Assembly: GCF_031128465.2 (NCBI RefSeq)
Contig: NZ_CP155618.1
Coordinates: 1,869,501 to 1,933,500, forward strand
DNA from: Mariniflexile litorale
Lineage (GTDB): Bacteria > Bacteroidota > Bacteroidia > Flavobacteriales > Flavobacteriaceae
Reading direction: 5' to 3'
DNA: 64,000 nt
The notes beneath the pieces are model-generated. The model saw only the letters and a program-made list of their open reading frames with translations, did no database searches and was not told the DNA's origin. Below are positions 20,401-32,467 of the stretch, piece after piece (the stretch's first letter is position 1; each line of letters starts with the position of its first letter). The position numbers and the translations under genes are program-made.

Positions 20401-21441
20401 ATAAGTGGTTGGGTAAGAGAACAAGGGGCTTCAGCTACGCCAGGAGAAATACATGATTTTACTGAAGTTAGTGATCTTTTTGTAGAGTTATTGAATCATT
20501 TGAAGAACAAAGTGTTAAGTGATAATCTTTTCGAACTTGATATTCCATCAGATGTGTATATACCAGAATCTAATATAGATTTTGATCCACTTATCCCATT
20601 TGTTCAAGAAATACAATCTGATGAACTTAAGCTTACAGTGTATGATTTTAAACGAATAGAAGACGATTTCGGAGGGGTAGATAAAGGAAGAACTATTGGA
20701 TTTAGTTTTTATTTAAATAAAAGCAAAACACGTTTTTTTGAATATAGAACTCCAGAAATAACAGTCGAATTATGCCCTAATTGTAATGCAGGCTTTAAAG
20801 GATCGGCAAGATTTAATTATCCGTTATTAGGAAATGATTTAGGTGCTCTAAACTTTACAAATGCCCGAGTAAGTAACGGAATTCTTTATGTTACACAATC
20901 TTTTAATGCATCTAACCCATCTTTAGTTATTAATAATCAAGAAATACAAATATCAGGGACTTCTATGTTGTCAGAATCTATTACTTATTATGATTATAAT
21001 GAAGGATCAAACTACCAACCAGTCAATTATGAATATGCTCAAATAGAACTTACTTATATAGGGGGAGATGATTTAGAAATGACAAATGAAACTTTAATAT
21101 TTTCATCACAAGGAGCAATTATAGATGGTTGGCAACGCGTATTAGGAGAGTTTACTATCCCTGTGGATGCAAAACTCTTAAATATTAACCTAAAAAGTAA
21201 TTCTACTAGCGTTAACACCTATTTCGATGATATACGCATACATCCATTTGATAGTAACATGAAAACGTTTGTGTATCATCCCGAAACACAGCGTTTAATG
21301 TCCGAATTAGATGAAAATAATTATGCCACATTCTATGAATATGATTTAGAGGGTGGACTTGTAAGGGTTAAGAAAGAAACCGAAAAAGGAGTTTATACCA
21401 TTCAAGAAACAAGATCTGGAAATGTTAAAGCAACAAATTAA
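17458..21441 (+). CDS. Secreted LRR / Ig / PKD multidomain protein with YD-like tail
   Basis: This 1327-residue protein has a signal peptide (to about residue 23, SFGQ). Plant-type leucine-rich repeats follow (about 40-240; LNGTIPASIDDLTNLNYLNL pattern), then an Ig-like domain (SYQWYKDGVAISG). Next are two tandem 160-residue units, each with a Cys-rich CPDGII motif and a PKD domain (GSQSYDSDG; TRSYDSDG). Ig-like WYxxxTGG units complete the middle. The last 60 residues include FYEYDLEGGLVRVKKE, a YD-repeat-like motif as in RHS proteins. No type IX sorting domain is seen. LRR and Ig modules suggest adhesion to a target surface; the YD-like tail suggests docking with the RHS protein encoded two genes downstream. 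Both are inferences. Confidence 0.8.
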   Translation: MKIIFHKTILVLFFILSGTYSFGQTCIVPQSERDALVAFYNATNGPNWTNNTNWNTAAAVCDWYGVTVSNGSVASIVLENNNLNGTIPASIDDLTNLNYLNLYVNNLTGIIPSSIGNLSNLTDLRLSRNQLTGTIPSEIGNLKNLNIIYISNNQFSGNIPSELGLLPNLSELSLHKNQLTGSIPVSFGGLTGLNFLHLHDNQLSGALPSGLTTLNNLRGFKFENNKFVFEDFEAIHATLENNISSFYVYSPQAKVDLEETINLTEGSSYTFTTSLSSANNSYQWYKDGVAISGATSKDYTINTLGLTDSGVYHVIATNSIITGLTLERNTLTLSVTADTLPLTKYCYTAECGNCPDGIINYFDEYGVQQTLTITYNDGVVSVMSSSQPIISDYVSLVTCPTNIPPYVDAGVYASLIFPSNSFILNGSQSYDSDGTIVSYLWSKISGGTAIFADSNSSITEVTLLEVGTYVFELTVIDDDGAISTDTAIVFVLAENEEYTLPLIKYCYAGCANCPDGIIEYFNEYGVQQTLAITYDDGVVSIMSSSQPIISEYVSLVTCSTNSPPFANAGVDGSIVYPSNSFILNGTRSYDSDGIIVSYLWTKISGGTVMFADVNSYRTEVSSLETGTYVFQLTVTDDDGAISTDTVTVFVLEVGQENSFCSSEWENYPTVANLIPSGSSVFWYATETGGVPYNTTDELIDEAINFGGVTYWWDDTTDNILTRTATTVMIDQGTPTHNYEDEYQFLPTNATIANLQMSGTNIQWFNSAFSQTPLNPTNLLEHGATYYVEDVGISTCRLAVEVYVGTVPPISDNIQYICPGATLNDLVIIPEIGATLVWYDSDTEGNALSNTTLLQEDITYYAAQIGADTFESFERTPITVLFNGVSTPILPSGIQKFYSNQEHTVANLLAKGSNVKWYSQSLGGSLYDSTTILQDNTTYYAQQTDGNCISERIPVVVDILDEELPTIISCEKFKPQLGGHYVISGWVREQGASATPGEIHDFTEVSDLFVELLNHLKNKVLSDNLFELDIPSDVYIPESNIDFDPLIPFVQEIQSDELKLTVYDFKRIEDDFGGVDKGRTIGFSFYLNKSKTRFFEYRTPEITVELCPNCNAGFKGSARFNYPLLGNDLGALNFTNARVSNGILYVTQSFNASNPSLVINNQEIQISGTSMLSESITYYDYNEGSNYQPVNYEYAQIELTYIGGDDLEMTNETLIFSSQGAIIDGWQRVLGEFTIPVDAKLLNINLKSNSTSVNTYFDDIRIHPFDSNMKTFVYHPETQRLMSELDENNYATFYEYDLEGGLVRVKKETEKGVYTIQETRSGNVKATN
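18472..19413 (+). repeat. Tandem 480-bp intragenic duplication
   Basis: Two copies begin at 18472 and 18952 (ACGTTGCC...TATTGTTAT) and continue through the CPDGII segment and a PKD domain. They are clearly alike but have diverged at many positions. Confidence 0.85.
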
Positions 21442-21442
21442 G

Positions 21443-22165
21443 ATGAGAAAAAGAATTAAAAATTTGATATGCCTAAGTCTGATGGTAGTAAGCGCTCTGG
21501 CAATGAAAGCACAACAACCAAATGCGGCTCAAACATTAGCTAAAGTAGAAGCTTATTATAAAACAGCTAAAACATTTAATTTAGACGTTGAATATGCTAT
21601 GTATAAAGGGTATACGGGCACGTATCTTACTGAATCCTATAAAGGCAGTATGCATAAAAATGGTGACGTAACCCAATTAAAAGTATTAGGATCTGAAATA
21701 TTACAGTTTCCAAAGGTGCAACTAACTATTATTGATGAAAACAAAACAGTTGTTTTTAGCCCAATAACTAATAAAAACTTACAAAAATCACCAGTAGACA
21801 TATCTGTATTTTTAAAGTTTTATAAAGAAGTATCCACACAAGTTTCTGGGAATACCATTATTCATGAATTGGTGGTAAAGAATATCCAACTACCAGTTCC
21901 GTATAATAAAATAATTCTACATGTTAATAAAACTGACTTTAGTATTCAAAAGCAAGTATTATATCTATCAACAAAAATGCCCTTTGTAGATGAAGAAGGA
22001 AAAGATACAGAAGATGTTGGGCGTATGGTTATTACGTTTAAAACAAATCCCATGTCCATAAAAACACCTCAATTACAAAATTATGTGGTTTTAGAACCTA
22101 ATAAAAAACCGTGCTTGGCTAAGGCTTATGCAGCTTATACTATAATAGATCAATCAAATATTTAA
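21443..22165 (+). CDS. Secreted protein, LolA-like in outline
   Basis: The ATG at 21443 gives a 240-residue protein with a signal peptide (LICLSLMVVSALAMKAQ). A mature domain begins AAQTLAKVEAYYKTAKTFNLDVEYAMYKG, a start resembling LolA/LolB-type lipoprotein-carrier folds, with alternating strands after it. I cannot assign a family with certainty. It is wedged between the LRR protein (its ATG follows that stop directly) and the RHS protein (its stop abuts the next ATG). A periplasmic helper for the giant RHS product is plausible but unproven. Confidence 0.7.
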   Translation: MRKRIKNLICLSLMVVSALAMKAQQPNAAQTLAKVEAYYKTAKTFNLDVEYAMYKGYTGTYLTESYKGSMHKNGDVTQLKVLGSEILQFPKVQLTIIDENKTVVFSPITNKNLQKSPVDISVFLKFYKEVSTQVSGNTIIHELVVKNIQLPVPYNKIILHVNKTDFSIQKQVLYLSTKMPFVDEEGKDTEDVGRMVITFKTNPMSIKTPQLQNYVVLEPNKKPCLAKAYAAYTIIDQSNI

Positions 22166-25100
22166 ATGATAAAAGCTATGTTCACAAAAAAAAATTATAA
22201 GCTTTTTGCTAAAATTAGTTTCCTGTTTACTCTTGTTGGTTTTCAGGCCTTTGCACAAAATTATCAAGAGTTTCAAGCAAATCAATTGGTGGTTACAGGA
22301 AATCCATTAAATGTTATAGCATCAGAATTGGAAATTCCAACAGCTATAGACCTTGACGTATATTCATATATTACTTTAAAAGTAAAAGAAAACTCGACAC
22401 CTTATACAGCTTATAAGTTTTTAGTAACCTTAAAAGTAAGTCCATTACTTCGAGACGGCACTCCAGATGCCGATTATAATATTGTTTTAGAAGTGGAAAA
22501 TAATTTATCTGCTAGTGGCGGGAATGTAATTGATTTAAAACAGCATATTTTAGAAAATAAATACATAGCTTTAAATGGCATAGAAGTTATAAGCAATACA
22601 CTTATAGAAAATGGAGTAACTTCTAATGACGTTCCCGCTGCAAGCATTCCTCAAAACATAGTATTAACACTAGGTTATAATAAAACACGTTATTATGAGT
22701 TGCCAGAAACGGCACCTATTATTGGAACAACTGTTGTAACTGCCAACAATGAATTACAGATTAATTGGACATCAGTTATACCTGAAGCTCGTTATTACGA
22801 TGTAGAATGGACTTGGGTAGATAATTACGGAGATGATATTAATACACCATTACACGAAGCCATTATTCGTTTTTCAACTCAAGATTTTGAACGCAACAGT
22901 ACTAGAGTTCAAACGAGCGAGACCAGTTATTATATTCCTCTAGTTTACAGTAAAGGATATGTTATATACCGTGTTAGAGCTGTTGGTAATTTTTTAAATG
23001 ATTTAACTAAAAATAAATACAGCCTTTGGAGTAGTGGTAGTAGCGAAAAGTTAACGCTTGCTAATTGGCCACATAAAGAGCTTATTGCTGAAGATCACGA
23101 ACCAAACAAAAACTGGCAATTTCAAGCCTCTTATGCTGAAGATGGCAAAAAGAAAGAAGTAGTAAGTTACTTTGATGGCTCATTGCGTAATCGTCAAACC
23201 GTAACAACCATAAATACCGATAATACTGCAGTTGTTGGTGAAGTTATTTATGATGCACAAGGGCGTCCTGCTGTTGAAGTATTGCCAGTACCCACGAGCG
23301 ACAATGTATTGAAATATCACAACGGATTAAATCAAGAAGGCGCTTTTAACTTAAATGAAACAGGAACGCCTTATAATTACTTAAATTTTGATTTAAATGC
23401 TCAAAATGAAGTAGATACTCCATCTAATAATAAAAAAATGGGAACTATTATTGGAGCTAGTAATTATTATTCACCTTCAAATATATTTGCAGGAGCTGAA
23501 AGAGACCGTATTCCAGATGCAGCACAATACCCATTTTCACAAATAGAATACACGCCAGATAATACAGGACGTATACGACGAAAAGGCGGTGTGGGCAAAA
23601 CGCATCAATTAGGTTCTGGTCATGAAATGGAATACTATTACGGAGTACCAGAACAAATAGAACTTAACCGTTTGTTTGGCTATGCTGTTGGTAATACTGT
23701 TCATTACAAAAAGAATATGGTGTTGGATCCAAACAGGCAATTAAGTGTAAGCTATATAGATCCACAAGGAAGAACTATTGCTACAGCATTAGCTGGGGTA
23801 ACACCATCAAATTTAGAAGGATTGATTGATGAAAAAAATGAACAATTGCATGAAACCTTATCCATCGATCTTCTTAATAAAATAAAAACCACAGATAAAG
23901 ATACGCCTGAAGATAATAATGAAATTGGTATATCTGGTACATTTGGTGCTTTACAAGATCAATTATCATATAATGCTATAAAAACTGCGGTATTTGATGA
24001 TACCCGCAGCTTTATTTATGATGTTACCATAGCTCCTTTTAATTTTGGATGTATTGTAAACGGAACAAATCATTTTCAATCTTATAATTTGGATTATGAT
24101 TTAACCATAGATATACTAGATGAAGACGCAAACAGCCTTTTAACTAACCCCATCTCAGAATTGATTTCTTTAAACGGCACGAACACAGAGGTGTTTTCTT
24201 ATATAAACAGCAAACTTCCATTAATAAATGTAGAACGAGGCACCTTTACCATTACTAAAAACCTTAAAGTTAATAAACAAGCCGCTGCTGATGCTGCTGA
24301 TGCTTATTTGTTAAGGTTGCAAGATGAAAACGATGCTTGTTATGTTGCGCCGGAAATTATTTCACCACCACCTATTATCATAGATGGTTGTTTTGAATCG
24401 TGTGAAGAATGTGTGCTTAATATTACTAATGTATATGGTAGCGCAGAAACTTATAAAAATGCACAATTGGCAACTTATGCAGAAAGCGAATTGACCCAAA
24501 CAGAAATAGATGAGCTAAGCATTGAATATATTAATCAATATAACGAAGCCATAAAAGCATGTAATGCACCGTGTAATACTACAGAAACATTTAATCCAGA
24601 GGAACCTTTAGAATCCATTTCATGCCAAACGGCTCTAGATCAATTATTAAATGATATGAGCCCCCTAGGGCAATATGGTAATGGTACTGAAGAAGCAGCT
24701 GAAATATTATTGAGTATCTTCGAAGCTAATAATGTGCTGTTTAGCACCAAAACAAATACTGTTAGCATTCATAACAGTTGGAAAAATCCAAACCATCCAG
24801 ATTATGATTCTACTAATAATGGAACTGCTCTTTACACTCAAGGTCATTATTATAATGAAGATGGTACCATAAGTTACATAAAAATACAAAAGATAATAAC
24901 ACCTTCTGAAGTTGAAGGAGGCGATGATACAATTACTTACCAACCAGCTATTGACGAAACAGGAATAAATAGTTTAACACCCACAGATGATGTAGATATA
25001 TCTAATCAGTATTGGGTAGAACCTAAGTATTTGGTTGAAAGTGATTATATGACACACCCAGATATATGGCAAGATAGTTGGGCATACTCACTATTGCAAT

Positions 25101-28100
25101 ATCATCCAGAATATGATTATTTATTGTATAGTAATAAGTTGTGCGAGTTAACAAATGTAATACCTAGTGTTGGTACTTTTAATTCTGATGGTTTTGATGC
25201 TTACTTGCAGTCTATTACTACATTTGAAGAGGCCGATACTCCTTTGTTTTTAGGTTCGTTTGCATCATTGATGGATGAAGACCCCTATTTTAAGACATTG
25301 ATAGGTTCTGGTTCGGATGGTTTCGATACAGCCGTTTTATTGGCAGCCAGACAGAACATAATGAATCAGGCCTTGACTGATAATTTTGATGGAACAGGTT
25401 CTAAAATGATGGCTTCTACTCATGCTGCTATAGTTTGTAATAGCCTAGGAAACTGTGTTCTAGACCCAAATATTAGTATTGCTACAATTTTAAATACAAT
25501 AAGAGCTTTACCAGACGAATCTAAAAAAGACCAATTCTGGAATTCCTATAAAGCCAATTATATAGCACTAAAGCAACGGATTCAATCGGTATTTATAAAT
25601 GCTTATGCACAAAAGAAGGGTAGTTATAATGGCTGTATTGGGGTTTCAGAAGCTCCTGTGGCTCTAATTGCAAATATTTCAACGTATACTGCTGCATCAC
25701 AAGTGAAATCTTATTTAGGAACTATTAAACCTTCAGATGGATTATGTAGTTATATAAACGCAAGTGCCTACCAGACTAAGCAAAAACGCTTTTTACCCAC
25801 GGATATGTATTACAACGCAGGAGCAGATCCTGCCGATGTTATTGCAGATATAGCAGAACAGGTAAACTACCAAAGTTATATTGAAACTGGAGTATGCCCA
25901 TTAGCAAGAGATTTAGAGATTTATTTGGATGGCTATTTCAAAGATCAAAATGTTTCTCAAAACCCCAATTTAATATTTGAAGGACACTATTTTACACCCC
26001 ATTTATTTGAAGAATTTGGAGGAATATATCCTGCTGTAAGTCCTATAATTATTAATGCAGATTTAACGTCATCCTCAACTATTACTTTAAGCGTAGGTGG
26101 TCTTGATAATTCCAATGTTACCGTTGTCTTACCAGCCGCATACCAATGGAGTGAGTATGATTCTTGGACTCTTACAAGCATAAGTAATATAAATGCCAAA
26201 TATAATCCAACATCTCAATTGTTTGAATATAAAGCTTTAGCAAAACTGGATGTTAATGGAACATATAAAGAAATAGTCATTTCAGGAGAAACCAAAGCTA
26301 GGATATCAGATTGTAGTATTACTAATCCAACAAGTATAGGTGAATATTTAGGTTCTGGAAATACCTTTGATGAAACAGGAAGCTGTAATAAAGAATCTTA
26401 TTTTTCTAAAGCGATGGTGTTATTACTGAATAATTTAATTGCTTCAAATTCTATTAATAACTCTAGTGTAAATATTACAAATTTATCAACTTATACCAAT
26501 AGTTATTTACCTGAGTTTTTTGAAGGACGTAGCAACATAACATGGAGTTATTCAGGAGCTAGTACAAATACTTATGTTTTAAACATTGATGGTAATATTG
26601 GGTTTCAAATGACTTTGGATGTGGCAATACCAACGGACGTCACTATTACAAGTATTAGTTTTGATTATGAGTATAAAAATGATAAAACGAGTATAATAGG
26701 ACAAAACATTAAGCTTACTTGGTTAACCAGTACTTTAGCTAAAGTAACAACCGAAGGTACTGTGAAGGAAACTGAAACTACAATACTTAATTTTTTATGT
26801 TGTGATGATATCAATGCCTTTTATGAGGTGAATTCATCTATTCATTCAGATATCTCTGCAGGAAGGGGGCTAACAATTACAATTCCTCAAGATAATACTA
26901 CATGTATTTTTAACTCCACTACAGGCTCCATATACAAGAATCAGTATGGTTTAATAAAAGATACGTCTTTGTCAATATATAAAAATGGAAGTACAAATAT
27001 AGAAGGAAAGCAAGTTTTACTATATAATACTAAAGAAAATTTTGAAGAAATTGAAAAGCTAATTATTACAGATGTTTACTTTTCTGAGATAAATAATGGA
27101 GCAGGAAGTGTCGTTCAAAATGGGTTAATTGATAACAATCAGTTGTATTTAGAATACAATGGTGTAAAAATAAACGCTTCTGATCTACCTTTTACTATTA
27201 ATAAAAGTGACTTTGTATTACAAAATAATCAGTCATATTTAATTCCAAAGCTAAAAGTAAGATATTCTAATATTGATAAATGCTCTTATGGAAATGCTGT
27301 TTTTCTAACGACACTTTTAAAATTTAACTTTGAAATTGAACTATCTACAGGATCACGCATCAGTTGGGATGAAGCTCCTGGGCGAGATAGACCTCTTCAA
27401 TATGGAGATCGTATAAATATATCTGTAAACAACAAATATTTAAATAATGGCTCTGATTCGGAAGATTCTCAAGACACATATCTAATCAAACCATCATTTA
27501 TTTTAAGAAAACAGGTAACAAATAATTCAATTGGAGATCCTAATGATACTATACCTGCTGGACAATTTTACTATAAAGACGTTTTTTTTAAACCCATAGG
27601 GGTTGGGGTTAATTTAAACGAATTAACCAATATAAAGTTTAATATAAACTTCAGTAATTATTCTTATAATCCTTTCGATTATAGAGAAGCTGAGATAGTA
27701 ATCAACAGTGAAGTATTCAGTCAATCTAGAAAAAATTTACTAGTATCTTTTGAAGAAGGTGTGGGTTATGGTCAGCGTTATTATCCCAAAAACCGTTTTT
27801 CATGGAGTTTATATTACCCCCAATCTTTCAATATTTTTAATTTTTCATATAATATAAATAATCAAGATCGTATTTATAATTTAAATGAAGGTAGTGGTGC
27901 TACTATGGCAACAAATGGAATAAGCACCATTAATGTAAGTAATTGGTTTACAGATCCTGTTTTGGGTACGGGATTAAAGTATAATGCTTCCACACAGTCT
28001 GAATGGAATGATTTTATTCCCTTTGTTTTTGAGCAAGGAGTCAGTATTGGTTTTAATGGTTCATTGAAGTTTACTGGTGAAATACCATCTAATGATCCCA

Positions 28101-31100
28101 CTTACGGTTATTTTGGACATGTTTTACAATTAGGTTATGAAGATTCTGCACATTCAGAAAATCTATACGAATTTTTTGTTTTTGCAGATAAAGGAGAAAA
28201 TATAATTGTACCAAGTATTATAGACTGTAATGATGCCACTCAATGCATCGCCCAACCCGTTGTCCCCGTTAGTTGTACCGACAAATACCAAACACTTTTA
28301 GGAGTTTTAGCAACTTTAAACATTGCACAAGGAGACTACGATTATATTACCGAAGCAGATTTCTGTAAGTTAAATTTTGCTTATATTACAGATGCTTATA
28401 GTACCTATCTAACAGCACTAGGTGTTACTAGTACTAATTCTTTACATTATATAACGATTGGTGAATTTGGTGCCACAGAATTTGGTTATGGTTATAGTGA
28501 TATTAACAACGTAATCAATGCCTATGAAACGCATGTTTCATATCATAATACACAAGGCGATCCAGATGATATTAAAACTTGGTCGCAATTTACTTCAGAT
28601 TATTTATATGAAATAACTAATGAAGGGAGTTTTTGTATAAGCCTGCCTGCATCCATATTAACAGCACCTTCAACTGATGGCTATCAGTATCCAGACGACC
28701 CCAATAAAAAAACGCCTTGCGAAGAGTTTACAGCAAGTATTTTAGCAAGCTACAGTAAGGATAACTACGACGTCTTCCTTAAAAAAGAAAGAGAAAACTT
28801 TATAAATACTTATTTACAATATGCTACTAATAATGTAGTAGAAAACTTCACTATGGAGTATAAAGATAAGGAGTACCAATACACCTTATACTATTACGAT
28901 CAAGCAGGAAACTTAAAGCAAACCGTACCACCAGAAGGTGTTGATCGATTTACAAAAACCGATTTAGATGCCACAGATGCTAATGGGATAACTTTAAATG
29001 ATAGAATTAATACCTATAGAAAAGAAAATGTTGCAGAGGAAGCACCAACATTACTTCCAGACCACCAGCTTAAAACAGAATACGAGTATAATTCGTTAAA
29101 TCAATTAGTATGGCAGCAAACTCCCGATGGTGGTGAAACCCGTTTTGCATACGATGCTTTAGGACGTATAATTGCCTCTCAAAATGCCAAACAGTTAGTC
29201 AATAATACCTTTAGCTATACAACCTATGACGATTTAGGGCGTATTACAGAAGCTGGCGAGTTTGTACCTAATCTGGTCATTGCTATCAATGAAATGACGG
29301 GTAAACTTGTTTATACCGCAACTAGCTTACCGGTTGAATCCGAAATAAAAATAACAAATCCAGATAATTCGGTTACCACAACCCGCTACCCAGACCAATT
29401 AACAGTAGAGAAACACGAAGTAACAAAAACTAAATACTCCACTTATGATGTTAATGTGGCTAGCATTTTCAATACCGTATCAAATGCTTCCAACATTGTG
29501 GCAAATGCTAGAAATAGGGTAACAACCGTATATTATTACGATGAGGTAACACCTGCAACAGCATCTATTGATTACCAAAATGTCCTGTATTATAATTACG
29601 ACATACACGGTAATGTGCTAGAATTGGCACAACATAATAGACTTTTTTCAGAATATGGAAGCAATCCTTATTCCGGATTAAAACATGTGCAGTACGAGTA
29701 CGACCTAATTAGTGGAAACGTTAACAAAGTATACTACCAAAAAGGAAACCTCGATCAATTCATTCATAAATATGAATACGATGCCGATAACAGAATTGTA
29801 AACGTACAAACCTCGTCCGATGGTTATATATGGGAAACCGATGCCTCCTATAATTATTTTGCGCACGGACCATTGGCAAGAACCCTATTGGGTGACAAAG
29901 AAGTACAAGGTATCGATTATGCTTATACCTTACAAGGTTGGCTAAAAGGTGTAAATTCCAACACTTTAAACCCCACAATAGACCTAGGAACAGATGGAAC
30001 AGCCGGCTCTAACGTAGCACAAGACGCTATGGGGTATGCATTAACTTATTATGGGAACAATACCAATAATAATACCGATGAAAACGATTACGCATCCATA
30101 GGCACCATAAACGCCTTCTTAAATACCAATACCAATGCACCTACCAATATAAAAAACCTTTATAATGGTAACATTAAGCAAATGGCTACTGACATTGCCG
30201 ATCTTAACCAAACCACTCTTGGCACACAAACAAACAATTATACTTACGACCAGTTAAACCGTATTAAAAAAATGCATGGGTACAATGCATCTGGTAATCA
30301 AAATTATAAGAGTGCGTATACGTATGACAGAAACGGAAATTTAGATTCCTTATCTAGAAGCGCTGCAAACGTTTCAGGTGTTATTACACCTATGGATAAT
30401 TTTGATTATAAATATCATTTAGATGCCAACCAGAAAAAAATAAATAACCAACTACGCTCTGTACAAGAATTGAGTGTAGCCTTAGACGGCAATTTTGATA
30501 CTGATATTGATAGTGGTCAAGCCTTAGACAATTATGTGTACGATGCTATAGGTCAATTAATTTCAGATGCTGCCGAAGGCATCACAAACATCAATTGGCG
30601 TGTAGATGGTAAAGTAGCAAGTATTATAAAAAGTAATGGGAACCAAATTAAATTCACCTACGATGGTTTAGGGAATAGAATTGCCAAAACCGTATTGCCA
30701 GAGAACATTACTACCTTGTATTCGCGCGATGCACAAGGCAATGTATTGGCGGTTTATGAAACAAACGAATCCGATATTAATAATATTACCGCTAATAAAG
30801 AAGTAATATTAAAAGAACACCATATATACGGTAGTTCGCGATTAGGTATAGAGGAAAAAAATCTGCAAGCGGCATCAAATACCTATGCGCGCACAGTGGG
30901 CGATAAACGCTACGAGCTTAGTAACCACCTAGGCAACGTACTAAGTGTGGTCACCGATAGAAAATTGGTTGCAGATCCACTAAATTTTACTAACTTTACT
31001 GCGGACGTTCTTACATATAATGATTACTATCCTTTCGGGATGCTGCTACCCAACAGGCACGGTAACAGTAGCGACTATCGTTATGGCTTCCAAGGTCAGG

Positions 31101-32089
31101 AGATGGATAATGAGGTTAAGGGAGAAGGGAATAGTTTGAACTACAAATTTAGAATGCACGACCCAAGAGTTGGTCGTTTCTTTGCAACAGACCCATTAAC
31201 TCATAAATATCCTTGGTATTCCCCGTATCAGTTTGCAGGAAATAAAGTAATTGAATTTAATGAATTAGAAGGGTTAGAAGAGTTTAAGAGACTTACAAAT
31301 AAAGACTGGACAGCAAGATTTTTTAAAGTTAGAGCAGATGACAATCTTCACGTAATTTCAAAAGTTACAGGAGTTGCCGTGAATGATATTATTCGTTTTA
31401 ATCCAGGTATTCAAGATGATCCAAACCATATTGAGGTAGGTCAAACATTAATGCTTCGAGATATGAGTGGTTTAACAATTGGAGATTTTGTTCAGCCAAA
31501 ACAATCATCTTGGGTTAAAGACTTTATTGTAAAATTAGCCACCTCGAATGAGAGTGGACCTTCAATACAAAGTTCAGCTACAACAGCAATGGATCCTATA
31601 GGTACAGCAGTAGAAGAAGTTATAGGCGAAGATATTCCTGATGAAGCACATTATTTGATAGGGGCTTATAATTTATATCGTACGTTAAAAGGAAAAAAAC
31701 CACGTTCTAAAACAAAAACAAGAACAGTTGACCCAGATCTTCCTGTTGAAGATGGTTCTCGAAAAATATCTTCTGTTGATAATATATCAAGGTCTGTTTC
31801 TAAAAAAATCCATACGGGAAAACAAGGAAAACATATAGAAGGTCATAATAACTATCAACAAGGAAAGAGTATTTTAGAAAAAGATGCTCAATCTTTATTG
31901 GATGACTTTCATTCTGGTAATTATAAATCAACTAGAATTATTAATGAAGCAAAAACTAGTGTAGATTTTGGAAAACCGATAGGGAAATATGTTGACCCTG
32001 TATCTGGAAAAGCTACTTCAACTACCGTAGGAACGGTTATAAATAGTAAGACAGGAGCACATATTGTACCTGCAAGACCAAATCAATAA
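22166..32089 (+). CDS. Giant RHS/YD-repeat protein with LysM and Ntox50-type toxin
   Basis: This 3307-residue protein has a signal peptide (to about residue 30, FQAFAQ). A Bacteroidota RHS N-terminal domain contains [20 protein letters not shown] and [13 protein letters not shown] (about 310-380). A long beta region follows, then YD repeats from about residue 2230 ([43 protein letters not shown]). The RHS core ([24 protein letters not shown]) starts at about 2970. After it come a LysM domain (about 3053-3100; VGQTLMLRD) and a C-terminal module (about 3216-3307; KHIEGHNNY ... IGKYVD ... GAHIVPARP) matching polymorphic toxin type 50 (Ntox50), a predicted RNase-like toxin. The YD shell probably encloses the toxin and releases it at the core. 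An immunity-type gene follows after 3 bases. Confidence 0.9.
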   Translation: MIKAMFTKKNYKLFAKISFLFTLVGFQAFAQNYQEFQANQLVVTGNPLNVIASELEIPTAIDLDVYSYITLKVKENSTPYTAYKFLVTLKVSPLLRDGTPDADYNIVLEVENNLSASGGNVIDLKQHILENKYIALNGIEVISNTLIENGVTSNDVPAASIPQNIVLTLGYNKTRYYELPETAPIIGTTVVTANNELQINWTSVIPEARYYDVEWTWVDNYGDDINTPLHEAIIRFSTQDFERNSTRVQTSETSYYIPLVYSKGYVIYRVRAVGNFLNDLTKNKYSLWSSGSSEKLTLANWPHKELIAEDHEPNKNWQFQASYAEDGKKKEVVSYFDGSLRNRQTVTTINTDNTAVVGEVIYDAQGRPAVEVLPVPTSDNVLKYHNGLNQEGAFNLNETGTPYNYLNFDLNAQNEVDTPSNNKKMGTIIGASNYYSPSNIFAGAERDRIPDAAQYPFSQIEYTPDNTGRIRRKGGVGKTHQLGSGHEMEYYYGVPEQIELNRLFGYAVGNTVHYKKNMVLDPNRQLSVSYIDPQGRTIATALAGVTPSNLEGLIDEKNEQLHETLSIDLLNKIKTTDKDTPEDNNEIGISGTFGALQDQLSYNAIKTAVFDDTRSFIYDVTIAPFNFGCIVNGTNHFQSYNLDYDLTIDILDEDANSLLTNPISELISLNGTNTEVFSYINSKLPLINVERGTFTITKNLKVNKQAAADAADAYLLRLQDENDACYVAPEIISPPPIIIDGCFESCEECVLNITNVYGSAETYKNAQLATYAESELTQTEIDELSIEYINQYNEAIKACNAPCNTTETFNPEEPLESISCQTALDQLLNDMSPLGQYGNGTEEAAEILLSIFEANNVLFSTKTNTVSIHNSWKNPNHPDYDSTNNGTALYTQGHYYNEDGTISYIKIQKIITPSEVEGGDDTITYQPAIDETGINSLTPTDDVDISNQYWVEPKYLVESDYMTHPDIWQDSWAYSLLQYHPEYDYLLYSNKLCELTNVIPSVGTFNSDGFDAYLQSITTFEEADTPLFLGSFASLMDEDPYFKTLIGSGSDGFDTAVLLAARQNIMNQALTDNFDGTGSKMMASTHAAIVCNSLGNCVLDPNISIATILNTIRALPDESKKDQFWNSYKANYIALKQRIQSVFINAYAQKKGSYNGCIGVSEAPVALIANISTYTAASQVKSYLGTIKPSDGLCSYINASAYQTKQKRFLPTDMYYNAGADPADVIADIAEQVNYQSYIETGVCPLARDLEIYLDGYFKDQNVSQNPNLIFEGHYFTPHLFEEFGGIYPAVSPIIINADLTSSSTITLSVGGLDNSNVTVVLPAAYQWSEYDSWTLTSISNINAKYNPTSQLFEYKALAKLDVNGTYKEIVISGETKARISDCSITNPTSIGEYLGSGNTFDETGSCNKESYFSKAMVLLLNNLIASNSINNSSVNITNLSTYTNSYLPEFFEGRSNITWSYSGASTNTYVLNIDGNIGFQMTLDVAIPTDVTITSISFDYEYKNDKTSIIGQNIKLTWLTSTLAKVTTEGTVKETETTILNFLCCDDINAFYEVNSSIHSDISAGRGLTITIPQDNTTCIFNSTTGSIYKNQYGLIKDTSLSIYKNGSTNIEGKQVLLYNTKENFEEIEKLIITDVYFSEINNGAGSVVQNGLIDNNQLYLEYNGVKINASDLPFTINKSDFVLQNNQSYLIPKLKVRYSNIDKCSYGNAVFLTTLLKFNFEIELSTGSRISWDEAPGRDRPLQYGDRINISVNNKYLNNGSDSEDSQDTYLIKPSFILRKQVTNNSIGDPNDTIPAGQFYYKDVFFKPIGVGVNLNELTNIKFNINFSNYSYNPFDYREAEIVINSEVFSQSRKNLLVSFEEGVGYGQRYYPKNRFSWSLYYPQSFNIFNFSYNINNQDRIYNLNEGSGATMATNGISTINVSNWFTDPVLGTGLKYNASTQSEWNDFIPFVFEQGVSIGFNGSLKFTGEIPSNDPTYGYFGHVLQLGYEDSAHSENLYEFFVFADKGENIIVPSIIDCNDATQCIAQPVVPVSCTDKYQTLLGVLATLNIAQGDYDYITEADFCKLNFAYITDAYSTYLTALGVTSTNSLHYITIGEFGATEFGYGYSDINNVINAYETHVSYHNTQGDPDDIKTWSQFTSDYLYEITNEGSFCISLPASILTAPSTDGYQYPDDPNKKTPCEEFTASILASYSKDNYDVFLKKERENFINTYLQYATNNVVENFTMEYKDKEYQYTLYYYDQAGNLKQTVPPEGVDRFTKTDLDATDANGITLNDRINTYRKENVAEEAPTLLPDHQLKTEYEYNSLNQLVWQQTPDGGETRFAYDALGRIIASQNAKQLVNNTFSYTTYDDLGRITEAGEFVPNLVIAINEMTGKLVYTATSLPVESEIKITNPDNSVTTTRYPDQLTVEKHEVTKTKYSTYDVNVASIFNTVSNASNIVANARNRVTTVYYYDEVTPATASIDYQNVLYYNYDIHGNVLELAQHNRLFSEYGSNPYSGLKHVQYEYDLISGNVNKVYYQKGNLDQFIHKYEYDADNRIVNVQTSSDGYIWETDASYNYFAHGPLARTLLGDKEVQGIDYAYTLQGWLKGVNSNTLNPTIDLGTDGTAGSNVAQDAMGYALTYYGNNTNNNTDENDYASIGTINAFLNTNTNAPTNIKNLYNGNIKQMATDIADLNQTTLGTQTNNYTYDQLNRIKKMHGYNASGNQNYKSAYTYDRNGNLDSLSRSAANVSGVITPMDNFDYKYHLDANQKKINNQLRSVQELSVALDGNFDTDIDSGQALDNYVYDAIGQLISDAAEGITNINWRVDGKVASIIKSNGNQIKFTYDGLGNRIAKTVLPENITTLYSRDAQGNVLAVYETNESDINNITANKEVILKEHHIYGSSRLGIEEKNLQAASNTYARTVGDKRYELSNHLGNVLSVVTDRKLVADPLNFTNFTADVLTYNDYYPFGMLLPNRHGNSSDYRYGFQGQEMDNEVKGEGNSLNYKFRMHDPRVGRFFATDPLTHKYPWYSPYQFAGNKVIEFNELEGLEEFKRLTNKDWTARFFKVRADDNLHVISKVTGVAVNDIIRFNPGIQDDPNHIEVGQTLMLRDMSGLTIGDFVQPKQSSWVKDFIVKLATSNESGPSIQSSATTAMDPIGTAVEEVIGEDIPDEAHYLIGAYNLYRTLKGKKPRSKTKTRTVDPDLPVEDGSRKISSVDNISRSVSKKIHTGKQGKHIEGHNNYQQGKSILEKDAQSLLDDFHSGNYKSTRIINEAKTSVDFGKPIGKYVDPVSGKATSTTVGTVINSKTGAHIVPARPNQ

Positions 32090-32092
32090 ATT

Positions 32093-32416
32093 ATGAAAGA
32101 TATAGAAATAAGAACTAGATTATTAATATCTATGCAAAGAGCTTTATTAGGGATGATATATCCATCTATAAGGGCAATAGCTGTGGGGTTTAATAAAACA
32201 GAAAAGTTAAAAGTGATTTGCTATTTAGATAGAGAGCCAATAGAATATGATTATGAAAATATTAACGATATAACAGGAGAAGTTTGTTCTGATATTGAAT
32301 TTGTAAAAGTAGAAGAAGTTTGTGTATTTAATCTTAAGCCGTTTTCTAAACTAGATAATTTAGATTCTTGGGTTTATATTAGGCAAGAAAAGGATACGGC
32401 TGATTTACTGGTTTAG
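32093..32416 (+). CDS. Probable immunity protein for the Ntox50 toxin
   Basis: This 107-residue, acidic, cytoplasmic protein has no signal. It starts KDIEIRTRLLISMQRALLG, a pattern seen in small immunity-type proteins beside polymorphic toxins. It begins 3 bases after the RHS stop and is followed by a terminator. Position, size and lack of signal make immunity to the RHS C-terminal toxin the best reading. Specific binding cannot be shown from sequence. Confidence 0.75.
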   Translation: MKDIEIRTRLLISMQRALLGMIYPSIRAIAVGFNKTEKLKVICYLDREPIEYDYENINDITGEVCSDIEFVKVEEVCVFNLKPFSKLDNLDSWVYIRQEKDTADLLV

Positions 32417-32434
32417 TATATACCAATAAAATTA

Positions 32435-32462
32435 AAAGCTACTGGAAACGGTAGCTTTTTTT
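32435..32462 (+). terminator. Rho-independent terminator of the RHS operon
   Basis: AAAGCTAC and GTAGCTTT form an 8-bp stem around TGGAAACG, followed by a run of T. It lies 20 bases after the immunity gene stop. Confidence 0.85.
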
Positions 32463-32467
32463 ATGCG

